From contig NW_003115749.1 of assembly GCF_000003605.2 (NCBI RefSeq), forward strand, positions 1 to 64,000: a stretch of DNA of 64,000 bases. The letters run 5' to 3'. Below the pieces are notes generated by a model that was not told the DNA's origin, did no database searches, and saw only the letters and a list, made by a program, of their open reading frames with translations. The position numbers were made by a program, and so were the translations under genes. Positions within the stretch are counted from its first letter, which is position 1. The number at the start of each line of letters is the position of its first letter. The stretch is from Saccoglossus kowalevskii (Eukaryota; Hemichordata; Enteropneusta; Harrimaniidae). This document shows positions 22,726-35,700 of this stretch, one piece after another.

Positions 22726-25410
22726 CCCTAAGATGTGTTGTACAGGCATTACTAGCCCTAAGATGCGTTGTACAGGCATTACTAGCCCTAAGATGTGTTG
22801 TACAGGCATTACTAGCCCTAAGATGCGTTGTACAGGCATTACTAGCCCTAAGATGCGTTGTACAGGCATTACTAGCCCTAAGATGTGTTGTACAAGCATT
22901 ACTATCCCTAAGATGTGTTGTACAGGCATTACTAGCCCTAAGATGCGTTGTACAGGCATTACTAGCCCTAAGATGCGCTGTACAGGCATTACTATCCCTA
23001 AGATGCGTTGTACAGGCATTACTAGCCCTAAGATGCGTTGTACAGGCATTACTAGCCCTAAGATGCGTTGTACAGGCATTACTAGCCCTAAGATGCGTTG
23101 TACAGGCATTACTAGCCCTAAGGTGCGTTGTACAGGCATTACTAGCCCTAAGATGTGTTGTACAGGCATTACTAGCCCTAAGATGCGTTGTACAGGCATT
23201 ACTAGCCCTAAGATGTGTTGTACAGGCATTACTAGCCCTAAGATGCGTTGTACAGGCATTACTAGCCCTAAGATGCGTTGTACAGGCATTACTAGCCCTA
23301 AGATGTGTTGTACAGGCATTACTAGCCCTAAGATGCGTTGTACAGGCATTACTAGCCCTAAGATGCGTTGTACAGGCATTACTAGCCCTAAGATGCGTTG
23401 TACAGGCATTACTATCCCTAAGATGCGTTGTACAGGCATTACTAGCCCTAAGATGCGTTGTACAGGCATTACTAGCCCTAAGATGTGTTGTACAGGCATT
23501 ACTAGCCCTAAGATGCGTTGTACAGGCATTACTAGCCCTAAGATGCGTTGTACAGGCATTACTAGCCCTAAGATGCGTTGTACAGGCATTACTAGCCCTA
23601 AGATGCGTTGTACAGGCATCACTAGCCCTAAGATGCGTTGTACAGGCATTACTAGCCCTAAGATGCGTTGTACAGGCATTACTAGCCCTAAGATGCGTTG
23701 TACAGGCATTACTAGCCCTAAGATGCGTTGTACAGGCATTACTAGCCCTAAGATGCGTTGTACAGGCATTACTGGCCCTAAGATGTGTTGTACAGGCATT
23801 ACTGGCCCTAAGATGCGTTGTACAGGCATTACTAGCCCTAAGATGCGTTGTACAGGCATTACTAGCCCTAAGATGCGTTGTACAGGCATTACTAGCCCTA
23901 AGATGCGTTGTACAGGCATTACTAGCCCTAAGATGTGTTGTATAGGCATTACTAGCCCTAAGATGTGTTGTACAGGCATTACTAGCCCTAAGATGCGTTG
24001 TACAGGCATTACTATCCCTAAGATGTGTTGAACAGGCATTACTAGCCCTAAGATGCGTTGTACAGGCATTACTAGCCCTAAGATGCGTTGTACAGGCATT
24101 ACTAGCCCTAAGATGTGTTGTACAGGCATTACTAGCCCTAAGATGTGTTGTACAGGCATTACTAGCCCTAAGATGTGTTGTACAGGCATTACTAGCCCTA
24201 AGATGTGTTGTACAGGCATTACTAGCCCTAAGATGCGTTGTACAGGCATTACTAGCCCTAAGATGCGTTGTACAGGCATTACTAGCCCTAAGATGCGTTG
24301 TACAGGCATTACTAGCCCCAAGATGTGTTGTACAGGCATTACTAGCCCTAAGATGTGTTGTACAGGCATTACTAGCCCTAAGATGCGTTGTACAGGCATT
24401 ACTAGCCCTAAGATGTGTTGTACAGGCATTACTAGCCCTAAGATGCGTTGTACAGGCATTACTAGCCCTAAGATGCGTTGTACAGGCATTACTAGCCCTA
24501 AGATGTGTTGTACAGGCATTACTAGCCCTAAGATGTGTTGTACAGGCATTACTAGCCCTAAGATGCGTTGTACAGGCATTACTAGCCCTAAGATGCGCTG
24601 TACAGGCATTACTATCCCTAAGATGCGTTGTACAGGCATTACTAGCCCTAAGATGCGTTGTACAGGCATTACTAGCCCTAAGATGTGTTGTACAGGCATT
24701 ACTAGCCCTAAGATGCGTTGTACAGGCATTACTAGCCCTAAGATGCGTTGTACAGGCATTACTAGCCCTAAGATGCATTGTACAGGCATTACTAGCCCTA
24801 AGATGCGTTGTACAGGCATTACTAGCTCTAAGATGCGTTGTACAGGCATTACTAGCCCTAAGATGCGTTGTACAGGCATTACTAGCCCTAAGATGTGTTG
24901 TACAGGCATTACTAGCCCTAAGATGCGTTGTACAGGCATTACTGGCCCTAAGATGCGTTGTACAGGCATTACTAGCCATAAGATGCGTTGTACAGGCATT
25001 ACTACCCTAAGATGTGTTGTACAGGCATTACTAGCCCTAAGATGTGTTGTACAGGCATTACTATCCCTAAGATGTGTTGAACAGGCATTACTAGCCCTAA
25101 GATGCGTTGTACAGGCATTACTAGCCCTAAGATGCGTTGTACAGGCATTACTAGCCCTAAGATGTGTTGTACAGGCATTACTAGCCCTAAGATGCGTTGT
25201 ACAGGCATTACTAGCCCTAAGATGCGTTGTACAGGCATTACTAGCCCTAAGATGCGTTGTACAGGCATTACTAGCCCTAAGATGCGTTGTACAGGCATCA
25301 CTAGCCCTAAGATGCGTTGTACAGGCATTACTAGCCCTAAGATGCGTTGTACAGGCATTACTAGCCCTAAGATGCGTTGTACAGGCATTACTGGCCCTAA
25401 GATGCGTTGT

Positions 25411-25740
25411 ACAGGCATTACTGGCCCTAAGATGTGTTGTACAGGCATTACTGGCCCTAAGATGCGTTGTACAGGCATTACTGGCCCTAAGATGCGTTGT
25501 ACAGGCATTACTGGCCCTAAGATGCGTTGTACAGGCATTACTAGCCCTAAGATGTGTTGTACAGGCATTACTAGCCCTAAGATGCGTTGTACAGGCATTA
25601 CTAGCCCTAAGATGTGTTGTACAGGCATTACTAGCCCTAAGATGTGTTGTACAGGCATAACTAACCCTAAGATGTGTTGTACAGGCATTACTAGCCCTAA
25701 GATGCGTTGTACAGGCATTACTAGCCCTAAGATGCGCTGT
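25411..25740 (+). repeat. Module C copy
   Basis: GGCC with TG (25411), three GGCC with CG, TG, CG, TG, TG, AACTAACC (25651), CG and CGCT (25711). An extra GGCC monomer with CG precedes it at 25381. Confidence 0.8.
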
Positions 25741-27000
25741 ACAGGCATTACTAGCCCTAAGATGTGTTGTACAGGCATTACTAGCCCTAAGATGTGTTGT
25801 ACAGGCATTACTAGCCCTAAGATGCGTTGTACAGGCATTACTGGCCCTAAGATGCGTTGTACAGGCATTACTAGCCCTAAGATGCGTTGTACAGGCATTA
25901 CTAGCCCTAAGATGTGTTGTACAGGCATTACTTGCCCTAAGATGTGTTGTACAGGCATTACTAGCCCTAAGATGCGTTGTACAGGCATTACTAGCCCTAA
26001 GATGCGTTGTACAGGCATTACTAGCCCTAAGATGCGTTGTACAGGCATTACTAGCTCTAAGATGTGTTGTACAGGCATTACTAGCCCTAAGATGCGTTGT
26101 ACAGGCATTACTAGCCCTAAGATGCGTTGTACAGGCATTACTGGCCCTAAGATGCGTTGTACAGGCATTACTAGCTCTAAGATGTGTTGTACAGGCATTA
26201 CTAGCCCTAAGATGCGTTGTACAGGCATTACTAGCCCTAAGATGTGTTGTACAGGCATTACTAGCCCTAAGATGCGTTGTACAGGCATTACTAGCCCTAA
26301 GATGCGTTGTACAGGCATTACTAGCCCTAAGATGCGTTGTACAGGCATTACTAGCCCTAAGATGCGTTGTACAGGCATTACTAGCCCTAAGATGCGTTGT
26401 ACAGGCATTACTAGCCCTAAGATGTGTTGTATAGGCATTACTAGCCCTAAGATGTGTTGTACAGGCATTACTAGCCCTAAGATGCGTTGTACAGGCATTA
26501 CTATCCCTAAATGTGTTGAACAGGCATTACTAGCCCTAAGATGCGTTGTACAGGCATTACTAGCCCTAAGATGTGTTGTACAGGCATTACTAGCCCTAAG
26601 ATGTGTTGTACAGGCATTACTAGCCCTAAGATGCGTTGTACAGGCATTACTATCCCTAAGATGTGTTGTACAGGCATTACTAGCCCTAAGATGCGTTGTA
26701 CAGGCATTACTAGCCCTAAGATGCGTTGTACAGGCATTACTAGCCCTAAGATGCGTTGTACAGGCATTACTAGCCCTAAGATGCGTTGTACAGGCATTAC
26801 TAGCTCTAAGATGTGTTGTACAGGCATTACTAGCCCTAAGATGCGTTGTACAGGCATTACTAGCCCTAAGATGCGTTGTACAGGCATTACTGGCCCTAAG
26901 ATGTGTTGTACAGGCATTACTAGCCCTAAGATGTGTTGTATAGGCATTACTAGCCCTAAGATGTGTTGTACAGGCATTACTAGCCCTAAGATGCGTTGTA

Positions 27001-27180
27001 CAGGCATTACTATCCCTAAGATATGTTGAACAGGCATTACTAGCCCTAAGATGCGTTGTACAGGCATTACTAGCCCTAAGATGCGTTGTACAGGCATTAC
27101 TATCCCTAAGATATGTTGAACAGGCATTACTAGCCCTAAGATGCGTTGTACAGGCATTACTAGCCCTAAGATGCGTTGTA
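27001..27180 (+). repeat. Exact tandem duplication of a 90-bp GAAC segment
   Basis: The GATATG form of GAAC at 27001, followed by two CG monomers, is repeated at once at 27091 with two CG monomers. GAAC markers are otherwise hundreds to thousands of bases apart, so this is a clear recent local duplication. Confidence 0.85.
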
Positions 27181-30100
27181 CAGGCATTACTAGTCCTAAG
27201 ATGTGTTGTACAGGCATTACTAGCCCTAAGATGTGTTGTACAGGCATTACTAGCCCTAAGATGTGTTGTACAGGCATTACTAGCCCTAAGATGTGTTGTA
27301 CAGGCATTACTAGCCCTAAGATGCGTTGTACAGGCATTACTAGCCCTAAGATGCGTTGTACAGGCATTACTAGCCCTAAGATGCGTTGTACAGGCATTAC
27401 TAGCCCCAAGATGTGTTGTACAGGCATTACTAGCCCTAAGATGTGTTGTACAGGCATTACTAGCCCTAAGATGCGTTGTACAGGCATTACTAGCCCTAAG
27501 ATGTGTTGTACAGGCATTACTAGCCCTAAGATGCGTTGTACAGGCATTACTAGCCCTAAGATGCGTTGTACAGGCTTTACTAGCCCTAAGATGTGTTGTA
27601 CAGGCATTACTAGCCCTAAGATGTGTTGTACAGGCATTACTAGCCCTAAGATGCGTTGTACAGGCATTACTAGCCCTAAGATGCGCTGTACAGGCATTAC
27701 TAGCCCTAAGATGCGTTGTACAGGCATTACTAGCCCTAAGATGCGTTGTACAGGCATTACTAGCCCTAAGATGCGTTGTACAGGCATTACTAGCCCTAAG
27801 ATGCGTTGTACAGGCATTACTAGCCCTAAGATGCGTTGTACAGGCATTACTAGCCCTAAGATGCGTTGTACAGGCATCACTAGCCCTAAGATGCGTTGTA
27901 CAGGCATTACTAGCCCTAAGATGCGTTGTACAGGCATTACTAGCCCTAAGATGCGTTGTACAGGCATTACTAGCCCTAAGATGCGTTGTACAGGCATTAC
28001 TGGCCCTAAGATGTGTTGTACAGGCATTACTAGCCCTAAGATGTGTTGTACAGGCATTACTAGCCCTAAGATGCGTTGTACAGGCATTACTAGCCCTAAG
28101 ATGTGTTGTACAGGCATTACTAGCCCTAAGATGTGTTGTACAGGCATTACTAGCCCTAAGATGCGTTGTACAGGCATTACTAGCCCTAAGATGCGTTGTA
28201 CAGGCATTACTGGCCCTAAGATGTGTTGTACAGGCATTACTAGCCCTAAGATGCGTTGTACAGGCATTACTGGCCCTAAGATGCGTTGTACAGGCATTAC
28301 TAGCCCTAAGATGCGTTGTACAGGCATTACTAGCCCTAAGATGTGTTGTACAGGCATTACTAGCCCTAGGATGTGTTGTACAGGCATTACTAGCCCTAAG
28401 ATGCGTTATACAGGCATTACTAGCCCTAAGATGCGTTGTACAGGCATTACTAGCCCTAAGATGCGTTGTACAGGCATTACTAGCTCTAAGATGTGTTGTA
28501 CAGGCATTACTAGCCCTAAGATGCGTTGTACAGGCATTACTAGCCTTAAGATGTGTTGTACAGGCATTACTAGCCCTAAGATGCGTTGTACAGGCATTAC
28601 TAGCCCTAAGATGCGTTGTACAGGCATTACTAGCCCTAAGATGCGTTGTACAGGCATTACTAGCCCTAAGATGCGTTGTACAGGCATTACTAGCCCTAAG
28701 ATGCGTTGTACAGGCATTACTAGCCCTAAGATGTGTTGTATAGGCATTACTAGCCCTAAGATGTGTTGTACAGGCATTACTAGCCCTAAGATGCGTTGTA
28801 CAGGCATTACTATCCCTAAGATGCGTTGTACAGGCATTACTAGCCCTAAGATGCGTTGTACAGGCATTACTAGCCCTAAGATGCGTTGTACAGGCATTAC
28901 TAGCCCTAAGATGCGTTGTACAGGCATTACTAGCCCTAAGATGCGTTGTACAGGCATTACTGGCCCTAAGATGTGTTGTACAGGCATTACTGGCCCTAAG
29001 ATGCGTTGTACAGGCATTATTAGCCCTAAGATGCGTTGTACAGGCATTACTAGCCCTAAGATGCGTTGTACAGGCATTACTAGCCCTAAGATGCGTTGTA
29101 CAGGCATTACTAGCCCTAAGATGTGTTGTATAGGCATTACTAGCCCTAAGATGTGTTGTACAGGCATTACTAGCCCTAAGATGCGTTGTACAGGCATTAC
29201 TATCCCTAAGATATGTTGAACAGGCATTACTAGCCCTAAGATGCGTTGTACAGGCATTACTAGCCCTAAGATGTGCTGTACAGGCATTACTAGCCCTAAG
29301 ATGCGTTGTACAGGCATTACTAGCCCTAAGATGCGTTGTACAGGCATTACTAGCCCTAAGATGTGTTGTACAGGCATTACTAGCCCTAAGATGCGTTGTA
29401 CAGGCATTACTAGCCCTAAGATGCGTTGTACAGGCATTACTAGCCCTAAGATGCGTTGTACAGGCATTACTAGCCCTAAGATGTGTTGTACAGGCATTAC
29501 TAGCCCTAAGATGCGTTGTACAGGCATAACTAGCCCTAAGATGTGTTGAACAGGCATTACTAGCCCTAAGATGCGTTGTACAGGCATTACTAGCCCTAAG
29601 ATGCGTTGTACAGGCATTACTAGCCCTAAGATGCGTTGTACAGGCATTACTAGCCCTAAGATGCGTTGTACAGGCATTACTAGCCCTAAGATGTGTTGTA
29701 CAGGCATGACTAGCCCTAAGATGTGTTGTACAGGCATTACTAGCCCTAAGATGTGTTGTACAGGCATTACTAGCCCTAAGATGTGTTGTACAGGCATTAC
29801 TAGCCCTAAGATGCGTTGTACAGGCATTACTAGCCCTAAGATGCGTTGTACAGGCATTACTAGCCCTAAGATGCGTTGTACAGGCATTACTAGCCCTAAG
29901 ATGCGTTGTACAGGCATTACTAGCCCTAAGATGCGTTGTACAGGCATTACTAGCCCTAAGATGTGTTGTACAGGCATTACTAGCCCTAAGATGCGTTGTA
30001 CAGGCATTACTAGCCCTAAGATGCGTTGTACAGGCATTACTAGCCCTAAGATGCGTTGTACAGGCATTACTAGCCCTAAGATGTGTTGTACAGGCATTAC

Positions 30101-31139
30101 TAGCCCTAAGATGTGTTGTACAGGCATTACTAGCCCTAAGATGCGTTGTACAGGCATTACTAGCCCTAAGATGCGTTGTACAGGCATTACTAGCCCTAAG
30201 ATGCGTTGTACAGGCATTACTAGCTCTAAGATGTGTTGTACAGGCATTACTAGCCCTAAGATGCGTTGTACAGGCATTACTAGCCCTAAGATGCGTTGTA
30301 CAGGCATTACTAGCCCTAAGATGCGTTGTACAGGCATTACTAGCCCTAAGATGCGTTGTACAGGCATTACTGGCCCTAAGATGCGTTGTACAGGCATTAC
30401 TAGCCCTAAGATGCGTTGTACAGGCATTACTAGCCCTAAGATGTGTTGTACAGGCATTACTAGCCCTAAGATGTGTTGTACAGGCATTACTAGCCCTAAG
30501 ATGCGTTGTACAGGCATTACTGGCCCTAAGATGCGTTGTACAGGCATTACTAGCCCTAAGATGCGTTGTACAGGCATTACTAGCCCTAAGATGCGTTGTA
30601 CAGGCATTACTAGCCCTAAGATGTGTTGTACAGGCATTACTAGCCCTAAGATGCGTTGTACAGGCATTACTATCCCTAAGATGTGTTGTACAGGCATTAC
30701 TAGCCCTAAGATGCGTTGTACAGGCATTACTAGCCCCAAGATGTGTTGTACAGGCATTACTAGCCCTGAGATGTGTTGTACAGGCATTACTAGCCCTAAG
30801 ATGCGTTGTACAGGCATTACTAGCCCTAAGATGCGTTGTACAGGCATTACTAGCCCTAAGATGTGTTGTACAGGCATTACTAGCCCTAAGATGCGTTGTA
30901 CAGGCATTACTAGCCCTAAGATGCGTTGTACAGGCATTACTAGCCTTAAGATGCGTTGTACAGGCATTACTAGCCCTAAGATGTGTTGTACAGGCATTAC
31001 TAGCCCTAAGATGTGTTGTACAGGCATTACTAGCCCTAAGATGTGTTGTACAGGAATTACTAGCCCTAAGATGCGTTGTACAGGCAGTACTAGCCCTAAG
31101 GTGCGTTGTACAGGCATTACTGGCCCTAAGATGTGTTGT

Positions 31140-31500
31140 ACAGGCATTTACTAGCCCTAAGATGCGTTTGTAACAGGCATTACTAGCCCTTAGAATGCGT
31201 TGTACAGGCATACTAGCCTTAGATGTGTGGTACAGGCATTACTAGCCCTAAGATGTGTTGTACAGGCATTACTAGCCTTAAGATGCGTTGTACAGGCATT
31301 ACTAGCCGTAAGATGCGTTGTACAGGCATTACTAGCCCTAAGATGCGTTGTACAGGCATTACAAGCCCCAAGATGTGTTGTACAGGCATTACTAGCCTGA
31401 GATGTGTTGTACAGGCATTACTAGCCCTAAGATGCGTTGTACAGGCATTACTAGCCTAAGATGCGTTGTACAGGCATTACTAGCCTAAGATGCGTTGTAC
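31140..31500 (+). other. Densest cluster of indels
   Basis: Between about 31,147 and 31,490 there are extra bases (CATTTACT, CGTTTGTAACAGG, CTTAGAATG) followed by missing bases (GCATACTAGCCTTAG, then three GCCTGAG or GCCTAAG). Insertions dominate the left part and deletions the right. A CAA-GAG pair (about 31,351 and 31,391) lies inside it. The mixture suggests a low-quality consensus patch or an assembly join. Confidence 0.8.
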
Positions 31501-33450
31501 AGGCATTACTGGCCCTAAGATGTGTTGTACAGGCATTACTGGCCCTAAGATGCGTTGTACAGGCATTACTAGCCTTAAGATGCGTTGTACAGGCATTACT
31601 AGCCCTAAGATGCGTTGTACAGGCATTACTAGCCCTAAGATGCGTTGTACAGGCATTACTAGCCCTAAGATGTGTTGTATAGGCATTACTAGCCCTAAGA
31701 TGTGTTGTACAGGCATTACTAGCCCTAAGATGCGTTGTACAGGCATTACTATCCCTAAGATATGTTGAACAGGCATTACTAGCCCTAAGATGCGTTGTAC
31801 AGGCATTACTAGCCCTAAGATGCGTTGTACAGGCATTACTAGTCTAAGATGTGTTGTACAGGCATTACTAGCCCTAAGATGTGTTGTACAGGCATTACTA
31901 GCCCTAAGATGTGTTGTACAGGCATTACTAGCCCTAAGATGTGTTGTACAGGCATTACTAGCCCTAAGATGCGTTGTACAGGCATTACTAGCCCTAAGGT
32001 GCGTTGTACAGGCATTACTGGCCCTAAGATGTGTTGTACAGGCATTACTAGCCCTAAGATGCGTTGTGCAGGCATTACTGGCCCTAAGATGCGTTGTACA
32101 GGCATTACTAGCCCTAAGATGCGTTGTACAGGCATTACTAGCCCTAAGATGTGTTGTACAGGCATTACTAGCCCTAAGATGCGTTGTACAGGCATTACTA
32201 GCCCTAAGATGCGTTGTACAGGCATTACTAGCCCTAAGATGCGTTGTACAGGCATTACTAGCCCTAAGATGCGTTGTACAGGCATTACTAGCCCTAAGAT
32301 GCGTTGTACAGGCATTACTAGCCCTAAGATGTGTTGTATAGGCATTACTAGCCCTAAGATGTGTTGTACAGGCATTACTAGCCCTAAGATGCGTTGTACA
32401 GGCATTACTATCCCTAAGATGTGTTGAACAGGCATTACTAGCCCTAAGATGCGTTGTACAGGCATTACTAGCCCTAAGATGCGTTGTACAGGCATTACTA
32501 GCCCTAAGATGTGTTGTACAGGCATTACTAGCCCTAGGATGTGTTGTACAGGCATTACTAGCCCTAAGATGCGTTGTACAGGCATTACTAGCCCTAAGAT
32601 GCGTTGTACAGGCATTACTAGCCCTAAGATGCGTTGTACAGGCATTACTAGCTCTAAGATGTGTTGTACAGGCATTACTAGCCCTAAGATGCGTTGTACA
32701 GGCATTACTAGCCCTAAGATGCGTTGTACAGGCATTACTAGCCCTAAGATGTGTTGTACAGGCATTACTAGCCCTAAGATGCGTTGTACAGGCATTACTA
32801 GCCCTAAGATGCGTTGTACAGGCATTACTAGCCCTAAGATGTGTTGTACAGGCATTACTAGCCCTAAGATGCGTTGTACAGGCATTACTAGCCCTAAGAT
32901 GCGTTGTACAGGCATTACTAGCCCTAAGATGCGTTGTACAGGCATTACTAGCCCCAAGATGTGTTGTACAGGCATTACTAGCCCTAAGATGTGTTGTACA
33001 GGCATTACTAGCCCTAAGATGCGTTGTACAGGCATTACTAGCCCTAAGATGTGTTGTACAGGCATTACTAGCCCTAAGATGCGTTGTACAGGCATTACTA
33101 GCCCTAAGATGCGTTGTACAGGCATTACTAGCCCTAAGATGTGTTGTACAGGCATTACTAGCCCTAAGATGTGTTGTACAGGCATTACTAGCCCTAAGAT
33201 GCGTTGTACAGGCATTACTAGCCCTAAGATGCGCTGTACAGGCATTACTATCCCTAAGATGCGTTGTACAGGCATTACTAGCCCTAAGATGCGTTGTACA
33301 GGCATTACTAGCCCTAAGATGTGTTGTACAGGCATTACTAGCCCTAAGATGCGTTGTACAGGCATTACTAGCCCTAAGATGCGTTGTACAGGCATTACTA
33401 GCCCTAAGATGCGTTGTACAGGCATTACTAGCCCTAAGATGCGTTGTACA

Positions 33451-33750
33451 GGCATTACTAGCTCTAAGATGTGTTGTACAGGCATTACTAGCCCTAAGAT
33501 GCGTTGTACAGGCATTACTAGCCCTAAGATGCGTTGTACAGGCATTACTGGCCCTAAGATGTGTTGTACAGGCATTACTAGCCCTAAGATGCGTTGTACA
33601 GGCATTACTGGCCCTAAGATGCGTTGTACAGGCATTACTAGCCCTAAGATGCGTTGTACAGGCATTACTACCCCTAAGATGTGTTGTACAGGCATTACTA
33701 GCCCTAAGATGTGTTGTACAGGCATTACTATCCCTAAGATGTGTTGAACA
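33451..33750 (+). repeat. Module B copy
   Basis: GCTC (33451), two CG, GGCC with TG (33541), CG, GGCC (33601), CG, ACCC (33661), TG and GAAC (33721), with no extra change seen. Confidence 0.82.
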
Positions 33751-34290
33751 GGCATTACTAGCCCTAAGATGCGTTGTACAGGCATTACTAGCCCTAAGAT
33801 GCGTTGTACAGGCATTACTAGCCCTAAGATGTGTTGTACAGGCATTACTAGCCCTAAGATGTGTTGTACAGGCATTACTAGCCCTAAGATGCGTTGTACA
33901 GGCATTACTAGCCCTAAGATGTGTTGTACAGGCATTACTAGCCCTAAGATGTGTTGTACAGGCATTACTAGCCCTAAGATGCGTTGTACAGGCATTACTA
34001 GCCCTAAGGTGCGTTGTACAGGCATTACTGGCCCTAAGATGTGTTGTACAGGCATTACTAGCCCTAAGATGCGTTGTACAGGCATTACTGGCCCTAAGAT
34101 GCGTTGTACAGGCATTACTAGCCCTAAGATGCGTTGTACAGGCATTACTAGCCCTAAGATGTGTTGTACAGGCATTACTAGCCCTACGATGTGTTGTACA
34201 GGCATTACTAGCCCTAAGATGCGTTGTACAGGCATTACTAGCCCTAAGATGCGTTGTACAGGCATTACTAGCCCTAAGATGCGTTGTACA

Positions 34291-34620
34291 GGCATTACTG
34301 GCCCTAAGATGTGTTGTACAGGCATTACTGGCCCTAAGATGCGTTGTACAGGCATTACTGGCCCTAAGATGCATTGTACAGGCATTACTGGCCCTAAGAT
34401 GCGTTGTACAGGCATTACTAGCCCTAAGATGTGTTGTACAGGCATTACTAGCCCTAAGATGCGTTGTACAGGCATTACTAGCCCTAAGATGTGTTGTACA
34501 GGCATTACTAGCCCTAAGATGTGTTGTACAGGCATAACTAACCCTAAGATGTGTTGTACAGGCATTACTAGCCCTAAGATGCGTTGTACAGGCATTACTA
34601 GCCCTAAGATGCGCTGTACA
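34291..34620 (+). repeat. Module C copy with private GCATTG
   Basis: GGCC with TG (34291), then three GGCC, the middle one (34351) with GATGCATTG. Then TG, CG, TG, TG, AACTAACC (34531), CG and CGCT (34591). The GCATTG change falls in the same monomer of the copy at 51,031, and it is rare elsewhere. Confidence 0.82.
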
Positions 34621-35040
34621 GGCATTACTAGCCCTAAGATGTGTTGTACAGGCATTACTAGCCCTAAGATGTGTTGTACAGGCATTACTAGCCCTAATAT
34701 GCGTTGTACAGGCATTACTAGCCCAAAGATGCGTTGTACAGGCATTACTAGCCCTAAGATGCGTTGTACAGGCATTACTATCCCTAAGATGTGTTGAAAA
34801 GGCATTACTAGCCCTAAGATGCGTTGTACAGGCATTACTAGCCCTAAGATGTGTTGTACAGGCATTACTAGCCCTAAGATGCGTTGTACAGGCATTACTA
34901 GCCCTAAGATGCGTTGTACAGGCATTACTAGCCCTAAGATGTGTTGTACAGGCATTACTAGCCCTAAGATGTGTTGTACAGGCATTACTAGCCCTAAGAT
35001 GCGTTGTACAGGCATTACTGGCCCTAAGATGCGTTGTACA
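34531..35040 (+). repeat. Module D copy 2
   Basis: AACTAACC (34531), CG, CGCT, two TG, CCTAATATG (34681), a CG monomer with CCCAAAG (34711), CG, TTGAAAAGG (34771), CG, TG, two CG, two TG, CG, GGCC (35011). It matches 19201-19710 in order. Confidence 0.82.
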
Positions 35041-35340
35041 GGCATTACTAGCCCTAAGATGCGTTGTACAGGCATTACTAGCCCTAAGATGTGTTGTACA
35101 GGCATTACTAGCCCTAAGATGTGTTGTACAGGCATTACTAGCCCTAAGATGCGTTGTACAGGCATTACTAGCCCTAAGATGCGTTGTACAGGCATTACTA
35201 GCCCTAAGATGCGTTGTACAGGCATTACTAGCCCTAAGATGTGTTGTACAGGCATTACTAGCCCTAAGATGCGTTGTACAGGCATTACTAGCCCTAAGAT
35301 GCGTTGTACAGGCATTACTAGCCCTAAGATGCGTTGTACA

Positions 35341-35700
35341 GGCATTACTAGCTCTAAGATGTGTTGTACAGGCATTACTAGCCCTAAGATGCGTTGTACA
35401 GGCATTACTAGCCCTAAGATGCGTTGTACAGGCATTACTGGCCCTAAGATGCGTTGTACAGGCATTACTAGCCCTAAGATGCGTTGTACAGGCATTACTG
35501 GCCCTAAGATGCGTTGTACAGGCATTACTAGCCCTAAGATGCGTTGTACAGGCATTACTGGCCCTAAGATGCGTTGTACAGGCATTACTAGCCCTAAGAT
35601 GCGTTGTACAGGCATTACTACCCCTAAGATGTGTTGTACAGGCATTACTAGCCCTAAGATGTGTTGTACAGGCATAACTAGCCCTAAGATGCGTTGCACA
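35341..35700 (+). repeat. Module B' copy with an extra GGCC step
   Basis: GCTC (35341), two CG, then three alternations of GGCC and CG (GGCC at 35431, 35491 and 35551), ACCC (35611), TG and AACTAGCC (35671). Usual copies have two alternations, so one 60-bp step has been added. The same extra step is at 41,821. Confidence 0.78.
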
